A DNA stretch of 7,427 nt, taken from an uncultured Planctomycetaceae bacterium. GTDB lineage: Bacteria; Planctomycetota; Planctomycetia; Planctomycetales; Planctomycetaceae. Both the position numbers and the translations under genes were made by a program. The stretch is taken from NCBI GenBank assembly GCA_903921605.1, contig CAIXQV010001079.1, positions 1 through 7,427 of the forward strand. Reading direction: 5' to 3'. This document shows positions 1 through 5,063 of the stretch, piece by piece. How positions within the stretch are numbered: the stretch's first letter is position 1; each line of letters begins with the position of its first letter. Below the pieces are notes generated by a model. The model was not told the origin of the DNA and ran no database searches. It worked only from the letters and a program-made list of their open reading frames with translations.

Positions 1-110
1 GCTTCTCGAGCTTGCTGTACGGCTGGCAACAACAGAGCGATCAGAATCGCGATGATCGCAATGACCACCAGCAACTCGATCAATGTAAAACCTCGACGAC
101 GAACCCTCAT
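1..110 (-). CDS. DUF1559-type prepilin-like protein, 5' end only
   Basis: The 36 visible codons start [16 protein letters not shown] and continue through a hydrophobic stretch to [11 protein letters not shown]. This is a type IV prepilin/pseudopilin N-terminus: a short basic leader, a predicted prepilin peptidase cut between Gly7 and Phe8, Glu12 at mature position +5, then a membrane helix. The [10 protein letters not shown] ending of the helix is characteristic of the DUF1559 family, which is greatly expanded in planctomycetes and mostly of unknown function; such proteins are presumed to be inner-membrane anchored or to assemble into pseudopilus-like structures. The start is supported by AGGAG (bases 117-121) six bases upstream of ATG. 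The globular C-terminal part lies beyond the left edge, so completeness cannot be judged. The gene is divergent from the relic at 842-1209 and is not obviously linked to the phosphodiesterase block. Confidence 0.9.
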   Translation of the reverse strand, partial: MRVRRRGFTLIELLVVIAIIAILIALLLPAVQQARE

Positions 111-153
111 GACTCTCTCCTGAAAAAGAACGAGCAACAGATACTGGGAGGAA

Positions 154-176
154 CTGGCTTAGTTATTGACTGCCAG
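154..176 (-). promoter_or_regulatory. possible hairpin in the leader of the prepilin gene
   Basis: On the minus strand CTGGCAGT pairs with ACT-AA-GCCAG, giving an 8-bp stem with a 2-base bulge and a 5-base CAATA loop. It lies 44 bases upstream of the prepilin ATG. It could be a leader structure or chance; nothing ties it to a known regulator. Confidence 0.2.
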
Positions 177-300
177 GTAACGCCGGACCAAAGAAGAACA
201 CAATCTCTTAAGTGCGGAATGGAGAGCAGCGTGTGTCGCTATGCGATCACTGCGTCCGTCACATTCCCTATAACCACGCCCCTTCCTTAGCAAAGAATGT

Positions 301-327
301 GCCAGTGATTAAAACTGGCCGTTTTTT
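301..327 (+). terminator. possible orphan rho-independent terminator
   Basis: GCCAGT (301-306) pairs perfectly with ACTGGC (314-319) around a 7-base loop, followed by CG and six T (322-327). The shape fits an intrinsic terminator for plus-strand transcription, but the stem is short and I see no plus-strand gene upstream. It may end an unrecognised short RNA or a relic transcript, or be chance. Confidence 0.3.
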
Positions 328-841
328 GTGAATTTCCCGAAAATCAAAAACAATTAGAAAGACAGGTGATTCAGAGACAGCAAACTTCCAATCGCGTCTG
401 CAAGAATTTTTCTCACTGCTGCCGACATTGAAGGCACTCAATTTTGTGGGTCGTTGTTGAGCCGCAGAAAGCTGAAAAAGCTTGATGTGCGTAATCACCG
501 AAACGGTGTCTCATTCCAAAACATCAGTTCAAGCGTGTACATGTGATACCAATCAGTTGCAGGAATCGGCAATCTCAAGGCTGGGATTTTTGTTTACAAA
601 CTAGAGAAATATTCCAGACGTTTTACTCTCCAATTGATCCGCTATGGGTAAGGGGAAACCAAAAGACAGCGAGTGGTGAATTGGTTTTTCTCAAATCCAT
701 AGTCACGTCAGCGACCACTATCGAGTATCGTCGACAGGTGGAGTAAACGTCGTCACTCGAGATGCACACGACATTGTTGGCTCACCCTTTTGCAATCTCT
801 CTTCTGCTGAGTCACTTCCGCATTGAAGCTATTGTTGGAGA
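328..841. other. stretch without a recognisable gene
   Basis: No open frame here gives a protein I recognise, and none has a convincing ribosome binding site. The plus-strand frame of the downstream relic is open from 680 to 823, broken by a TGA at 824-826, so part of this stretch may be more of the same decayed gene. That is only suggested by reading frame; no family motif is visible. Confidence 0.4.
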
Positions 842-1209
842 AAGTTTCTGCGGGCTGTTCACGAACTCAACGTTTGGGATGAGCCGGGCAGTCTGGAGAT
901 TCCACTTCGGCGATTGATAAATCTGCGGGACTCGGGGTGGTTCCAGGGGCACCGTCACGCTCGCAACCCCCTGATTGAAATGCCGATTCTGGTGCTCGCT
1001 GGGGATCTGAACGTCGTGTTTCCTATGAACGAGGGATTGCCAATCTGTACTCCGGACACAGTTTTGTCACTACGGGACCGGTCATGGATATTTGCTTCAA
1101 TATGTCACTCTCGGAGTACAACACAGCTAAGGCAAACTACGAAGAGATTCCGGGCCCGGCCGCCGATTGGCGGGAGTGCGTTTTTCGCTCCACGAAACGG
1201 GCGATTTTC
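842..1209 (+). pseudogene. decayed remnant of a CehA/McbA-like PHP metallohydrolase
   Basis: Two pieces in different frames read like parts of one known protein type. The first (about 842-1035) ends with SGWFQGHRHARNPLIEMPIL followed by LAGDLNVVFP. This resembles the N-terminal part of the PHP-like domain in CehA/McbA-family metallohydrolases, where a GW-x-GD-x-HVHR-type segment carrying metal-ligand histidines is followed by P-L-E-x-P-L-L and a D-L-x-V strand. The second (about 1036-1209, shifted -1) begins IANLYSGHSFVTTGPVMDI, which resembles the C-terminal 'GxSFVTxGP' motif of the same family. In intact proteins a few hundred residues separate these motifs; here they are adjacent. The pattern therefore suggests a large internal deletion plus a frameshift, and the second piece ends at TAG (1210-1212). 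There is no credible start or ribosome binding site. The match is from remembered family motifs and was not aligned. Confidence 0.55.
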
Positions 1210-1324
1210 TAGCCCAATGAACTCCCGAAGGCCGCTTTTTTTCGGGCCGAGCAGCCGTGATCCGGAGTTGCCCATCTGCGCCGGTTCAGATTTCAGCGAA
1301 GTTCTTTAGGTGTGTTGTCCCGTG

Positions 1325-1879
1325 TCATCTCTGCCGATGCAGTTCTGGTGCTACACAGGCCGTCATTTTTTCAGTGTCCAGCGCGAGTTTAAGAAAGTCC
1401 CGAATTGCGGTCGAGGCTTGAGCAGACTTCTTAATCAACTGCGCATGATCGCAATAATGCACCTGAATGTTTGGCTGGCGACTTAGCCACTGCTCAACGG
1501 TCTGCAGATGCTTCTGGAAGTGAGCCGCCATCATCGCGGCAGGCGGCCCGGGTGGCTGACCACGACGCTCCAGCATCTTTTCCTGCGATCGAAGGACTTC
1601 ATTGAGGTTGCGGCGCACAAAGATGACGCGATACTCAAAACTGGAAGGCAGTTTCGGCAACAGAAACGAAATGATCTTGATGGCTTTGCCTTCAGCTTCC
1701 GGAAGCCACGTCGTATCTCGCTCCAGGGATTTCACTTTTTCATATTCCAGATATCCCCGCGGATTATCCTCATCGGCTTGCCGCAGGTCATCGCCCAGAA
1801 CAGGGAGTCCGCCGGCAGCCAGCATCTGCATGACAAGGGATGTTCCAGAGCGAGGAAGTCCGGACACGACAGTGATCAT
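1325..1879 (-). CDS. compact PAPS-dependent sulfotransferase family protein
   Basis: This 184-aa protein begins MITVVSGLPRSGTS; LPRSGTS (residues 8-14) is the 5'-phosphosulfate-binding loop of the sulfotransferase superfamily. RVIFVRRNLNEVLRSQ (84-99) fits the 3'-phosphate-binding segment, with Arg90 and Ser98 eight residues apart as in characterised members. The C-terminal APELHRQR also recurs in bacterial proteins of this type. Such enzymes move sulfate from PAPS to a hydroxyl or amine of a sugar, lipid, small molecule or protein tyrosine; the acceptor cannot be read here. No signal peptide or membrane segment is seen, so a cytoplasmic site is likely. At 184 residues it is shorter than many relatives (often 250-300), mainly lacking C-terminal sequence, but both cofactor motifs are present. 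It starts 13 bases after the stop of the membrane-protein gene, with only a weak GAGAA upstream, so translation is probably coupled. I see no clear terminator beyond its stop. Confidence 0.86.
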   Translation of the reverse strand: MITVVSGLPRSGTSLVMQMLAAGGLPVLGDDLRQADEDNPRGYLEYEKVKSLERDTTWLPEAEGKAIKIISFLLPKLPSSFEYRVIFVRRNLNEVLRSQEKMLERRGQPPGPPAAMMAAHFQKHLQTVEQWLSRQPNIQVHYCDHAQLIKKSAQASTAIRDFLKLALDTEKMTACVAPELHRQR

Positions 1880-1892
1880 GGCAATTTCTCAA

Positions 1893-2723
1893 CTAGACAA
1901 CGCGGATACCGAACAATCGACCCAAAATCAGGCTCATGACCATAATCAGCGCGAAAGCAGCCACGAGCCAGGGGACTTCCGATTGTCCGATGAGCAATTC
2001 ACGACGCGGATAGGACACCTGCATCCGCCGAATTGGGCCACCGTCGTCGAGCGGTGGTTCGGATGGCGAAAACAATTGCTGAAGCATCCCATCAGACTCG
2101 CGAGTTTTCGAAAGGCGAACAAGCTGGTCGCCGGTCGACAAAGATTTTCGCTCTTTGATCCCGCCAGAGATTACTTCTACCCAGCCATTGCCAGACGCTG
2201 TTGCGGCGATGCGCCATGCGAATTCGTTTTTTGAAGGAATGCGAACGGGGGGAGAATCAATCTTCAGCATCTCCGGAAGTTGCAAATCGATCGACTGGTC
2301 GAGAACTGACCTGGACTGATCAATTTCCACCGACAACACGGCCTGTTCACCAATCCGCAGTGGTCGACGATCGAACCAGGATTCCATCTGAACAAAGATC
2401 AACACAAGTGGGATGAGGCCCACGGCCATGGGACGCAGGAACTGAAACAGGTACGCAGCATTGGCGGTCAGGATGCGTCCGCAGGCCGTAAAGCTGGCAC
2501 GCAGATCGTGCTGAAACATCAGCAGTTCCAGGGTTCGTGCAAGCAGTCTGTTACGCGTCCTGCGAATCGCATTTGGGTTCGATGAGAAATGAAACAGCAC
2601 GACAAGCACAATCGAAGCGACCAAAGACGCTTCGATCAGACCTGGCCAGGCCGACTGCACCATGAACGGACGCATCAGCAGATCAAACAGCCAGTTAATC
2701 ACGAGGTTCAGCCGCCACATCAT
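1893..2723 (-). CDS. three-segment membrane protein, function unknown
   Basis: The 276-aa product has hydrophobic segments at about residues 28-46, 97-113 and 251-270. Between the first two lies a basic, probably helical region (51-95, with IRRTRNRLLARTLELLMFQ) expected to be cytoplasmic. Residues 120-245 are mixed polar sequence rich in alternating strands (LRIGEQAVLSVEI, VEVISGG) and would form an extracytoplasmic domain, closed off by the C-terminal anchor. A membrane helix followed by a basic helical loop and a Pro-containing second helix (LRPMAVGLIPLVLIF) recalls the small Oxa1-superfamily proteins (DUF106/EMC3 type), but that is topology only and I cannot assign the family. Its ATG overlaps the stop of the small upstream gene (ATGA, 2720-2723), and the next codon is also ATG. 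Tight linkage on both sides suggests work with the small protein and the sulfotransferase, perhaps as a membrane platform; this is inference. Confidence 0.85.
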   Translation of the reverse strand: MMWRLNLVINWLFDLLMRPFMVQSAWPGLIEASLVASIVLVVLFHFSSNPNAIRRTRNRLLARTLELLMFQHDLRASFTACGRILTANAAYLFQFLRPMAVGLIPLVLIFVQMESWFDRRPLRIGEQAVLSVEIDQSRSVLDQSIDLQLPEMLKIDSPPVRIPSKNEFAWRIAATASGNGWVEVISGGIKERKSLSTGDQLVRLSKTRESDGMLQQLFSPSEPPLDDGGPIRRMQVSYPRRELLIGQSEVPWLVAAFALIMVMSLILGRLFGIRVV

Positions 2724-2911
2724 TCGATGTATCCCAGTCCCTGCAGGCGTTTGCGGACTTCTTCTTCAGACTGTGCCTGCTGCACTTCCGCCGCTGTCTT
2801 CTCAAGGATGTGTGTTATGAACTCATCCACCGAACTATAGCCAGCCACTTGTGCGGCCTGTTTCAGCGTCGCATACAGATTGCGTTCAATCTTGATTTTG
2901 GGCTCAAACAT
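2720..2911 (-). CDS. small ribbon-helix-helix-like protein
   Basis: From ATG at 2909-2911 the product is 63 aa. It begins MFEPKIKIERNLYATLKQ: a short basic strand (residues 4-9), a helix (about 11-24), a GYSS turn and a second helix VDEFITHILEK (28-38). That strand-helix-helix order is the ribbon-helix-helix fold, so it could be a dimeric DNA-binding regulator or an RHH-like protein-interaction module. An acidic helix follows, ending in EEVRKRLQGLGYIE. A TTG 33 bases upstream would add 11 residues (IFRQRSETRF-like, no strand character); I prefer the ATG because the RHH strand starts there and GTGAG lies about nine bases upstream. Its stop overlaps the start of the membrane-protein gene, so the two are probably translationally coupled. 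Regulator of its own operon and structural partner of the membrane protein are both possible. Confidence 0.75.
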   Translation of the reverse strand: MFEPKIKIERNLYATLKQAAQVAGYSSVDEFITHILEKTAAEVQQAQSEEEVRKRLQGLGYIE

Positions 2912-2967
2912 AAATCGTGTCTCACTGCGTTGCCGAAAAATCAATAACCAGCCAGCGCCATATTACC

Positions 2968-2992
2968 CCCTCTCCCCCGCGGGGGAGAAGGG
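2968..2992. repeat. GC-rich palindrome, probable dispersed intergenic repeat
   Basis: TCTCCCCCGCGGGGGAGA (2971-2988) is a perfect 18-bp palindrome, extended by CCC/GGG outside a one-base bulge at 2989. It lies in the gap between the second phosphodiesterase and the small RHH-like gene. No T-run follows on either strand, so it is not a standard terminator. Very similar C-rich/G-rich palindromes occur repeatedly between genes in some bacterial genomes, so a REP-like element is the likeliest identity; in mRNA it would form a very stable hairpin that could block 3' decay or slow the polymerase. Confidence 0.7.
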
Positions 2993-3023
2993 CATCTGTT
3001 TCACACGGAACATTCTGATCGCA

Positions 3024-3052
3024 AAACTACGTCGGTGAATCTCAGTCGTCAA
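3024..3052 (-). promoter_or_regulatory. possible sigma-70-type promoter for the downstream three genes
   Basis: On the minus strand TTGACG (3047-3052) and TAGTTT (3024-3029) are 17 bases apart. The -35 matches five of six consensus bases but the -10 only three. It would start a transcript carrying the GC-rich palindrome in its leader, then the small protein, the membrane protein and the sulfotransferase. Weak, and promoter rules in planctomycetes are poorly known. Confidence 0.28.
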
Positions 3053-3068
3053 ACTGGGTGCTGTCCAG

Positions 3069-5063
3069 CTAGAGTAACGCCGTCCCTGTCATTGTCTCCG
3101 GAATCGGAGCATTGAAGGCTTTAAGAATTGTCGGCGCCAGGTCTTCCAGTCGAGGTGCGGCCGAGTCCAGTTTCCGGCTGCTGAGCAGGACACCGGGGAC
3201 AAACTGCGGATCGATGCAATGGTCTCCACTCCAGACATCTGTGTTATCGAGAACAAGTTGCCGCGGAAAGCCGCCAAGGATCGTTTCCCATGAGGCACGA
3301 TAGTTTCTGTTGTATCCGATCAGCAGATCCGGCGCGAGAGAAACATGGGGGCCGGAATAGATCTCTGTCGCTCGGAAGACTTTGGAGATGACGAGTTCAT
3401 CGTTCTCGGGATCTCGAATCTTACAGAGCTTTTCAATGAGTTCTTCTTCCAGATCGGCCGCTTCCGCGGCGTCAACGCAGCCGAATTTTTCGCGGCCCTT
3501 TCGGTTTAGATAGAGGCCATTCAGGCCCAGCCCGAAGGCACGCGTCCTGCTCCAGTCGACATCGTGGAAATTGGACGTGCCCTGTCGAACTGGTGGTGAG
3601 TTTGTTCTTAGCAGACCATTCTCCAGGAGCCATGAATTGAGATTAAACTGCCGTCGAAACGGCGCGAATCCATGGTCAGACATGACGATAAGCCAGGTCT
3701 TTTCATCCAGCCGATCAAGAGCTTTTCCAATCGCGTCGTCAACTTTCTTGTAGAGCGATCGAATAAACTCACCATGCGACGCAGCGAGTTCCGGTGTGAA
3801 CAGTGGATGGTTAGGGTCGATCGCACGCCAGAAAACGTGAGAGCTTAAATCCAGCGTTGAGAAGTAAAAGAACAGGAAGCCATCGTTGAAGCGATTCAAT
3901 TCATGCTCAAAAAATCGCAGGCGTTCATCGTGCACAAACATCGCCTGTTGCTGATACTCATCGGCGTCCAGTACGCCTGCCGTTAATGCATGAGTATCCT
4001 CAACCATGCCCTGCGTGTAGTAGTAGCCCAGCTCGCGAACCAGTTCGCGTGAGTAGTCAGGCGGCGTCGACAGAGGCAAAGACGGATTCGCCGGATCAAT
4101 GTTCATCGGAGAAACGTAAAGACCGAAAGGCCGATGAACGCTTTTCAGATAAAATCGACAGATGCCGGAAGCTTCAATAAGTTGCGGTATCAGCGGAAAC
4201 TTCACGACAACCCAGTCACTCCATTCCTTCTCTTTCAGAATCAAGGTCTGATCCTGAATCACAATACGCACGACGGGCTGCTCGGGGTCGCGATAAATTG
4301 TCAGGGGAATCTGACTTTGTTCCTGATCTGCAGAGAACTCATTGACTGGTCCTCGTAGCTGACATTCGATGACATGATCCCGAATCGGGACACGTTCGAT
4401 TCGGCCTCCTGAAACATCGCGAGTTCTCTCTTTGATGTTGTCAGTGAACCACGTAAACGTGCCATAGCCGCCCTGCAAATCGGGCGTTCCCATTCCGGCC
4501 AGGGTTCTGGCTTCGCCCTCAGTTGGCGGAAAGTTGGCGGGAATTCGAAAGACGGAACAGGGTACGCCATGCTGTTCCAGCTCGGTCCAGAGTGTTGCTC
4601 CGTGTCGTAAGCTCTTGATCGTGGCCGTCGAAGTTGGCAGGACGAAGTTGCCGATCGTAATTGGCTTGCGACCCGGGACGATCCGGCTGATGGATTGATA
4701 CGGCAACATGGTCTCGGGATCTCGCGCGATGAAGTCGAAGATTCCATGGCCACCTGGATTTGTGCCGGAGATAAAGTTGGACCAGGCGACGGGGCTTTGA
4801 GGCGGATTGCTGGTTGCCAGAGAACTGAAGGAGCCCATTTCCATCAGGCGTTTACAATTCGGCAATGACCCTTCTGAGATAAACTGTTGCAGCAGCGCGT
4901 GATCCATACCATCCACGCCAAGCACCATCACACGCTTGAGATCACCTGCGGGCCGAGCGACTTCCTTTTTGCCACAGCCCGCCGCCAGCATCATGGCGCT
5001 CGTGGCTTGTAAAAAACGGCGACGTGAAGCAAGCATGGTTTGAGTACGTCCGCGAGGCTTCAT
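3069..5063 (-). CDS. Tat-exported lipoprotein phosphodiesterase, alkaline phosphatase superfamily
   Basis: This 664-aa protein belongs to the type I phosphodiesterase/nucleotide pyrophosphatase group (PF01663-like). The N-terminus carries SRRRFLQ (13-19), an exact twin-arginine motif, then a hydrophobic run ending LAAGC with Cys30 as lipid-attachment site, so it is probably exported folded and anchored on the outer face of the cytoplasmic membrane or in the periplasm. Likely two-metal site: Asp51 in GVDGMD, Ser90 in PPQSPVAW (candidate nucleophile), Asp405 and His409 (STLDLSSHVFW), Asp463 and His464 (MSDHGF), His615 (WSGDHC). The set appears complete. HGIFDF after the nucleophile and DLAPTIL near the C-terminus also fit. 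The family cleaves or transfers phosphodiesters and pyrophosphates; the substrate is unknown. ATG at 5061-5063 overlaps the TGA of the upstream paralogue, favouring this start, though Met10 would keep the whole Tat motif. Confidence 0.93.
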   Translation of the reverse strand: MKPRGRTQTMLASRRRFLQATSAMMLAAGCGKKEVARPAGDLKRVMVLGVDGMDHALLQQFISEGSLPNCKRLMEMGSFSSLATSNPPQSPVAWSNFISGTNPGGHGIFDFIARDPETMLPYQSISRIVPGRKPITIGNFVLPTSTATIKSLRHGATLWTELEQHGVPCSVFRIPANFPPTEGEARTLAGMGTPDLQGGYGTFTWFTDNIKERTRDVSGGRIERVPIRDHVIECQLRGPVNEFSADQEQSQIPLTIYRDPEQPVVRIVIQDQTLILKEKEWSDWVVVKFPLIPQLIEASGICRFYLKSVHRPFGLYVSPMNIDPANPSLPLSTPPDYSRELVRELGYYYTQGMVEDTHALTAGVLDADEYQQQAMFVHDERLRFFEHELNRFNDGFLFFYFSTLDLSSHVFWRAIDPNHPLFTPELAASHGEFIRSLYKKVDDAIGKALDRLDEKTWLIVMSDHGFAPFRRQFNLNSWLLENGLLRTNSPPVRQGTSNFHDVDWSRTRAFGLGLNGLYLNRKGREKFGCVDAAEAADLEEELIEKLCKIRDPENDELVISKVFRATEIYSGPHVSLAPDLLIGYNRNYRASWETILGGFPRQLVLDNTDVWSGDHCIDPQFVPGVLLSSRKLDSAAPRLEDLAPTILKAFNAPIPETMTGTALL

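Noticed and set aside
12..290. Plus-strand frame over the prepilin start
   Set aside because: Antisense to the prepilin N-terminus and its leader, composition unlike a protein.
268..498. 76-codon minus-strand frame upstream of the prepilin gene
   Set aside because: No family motif and no clear ribosome binding site, and it spans the hairpin at 301-327. Too weak to list as a gene.
1215..1250. GGCC-GCTTTTTTT-GGGCC stretch considered as a terminator for the sulfotransferase gene
   Set aside because: Only a 4-bp GGCC pairing is possible, with the homopolymer run in the loop; it does not have terminator geometry.
914..1309. Plus-strand open frame of 131 codons taken as an intact gene
   Set aside because: Only its first part up to about 1035 carries family-like motifs; the rest is out of frame with the SFVTTGP piece, and no ribosome binding site precedes it. 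Treated as part of a pseudogene.
1508..2234. Plus-strand open frames opposite the sulfotransferase and membrane-protein genes
   Set aside because: Antisense to well-supported genes; basic, low-complexity translations without family motifs.
4301..4753. 150-codon minus-strand frame inside the Tat-lipoprotein phosphodiesterase
   Set aside because: Lies within the 664-aa gene in another frame, Ser/Arg-rich and without recognisable motifs.
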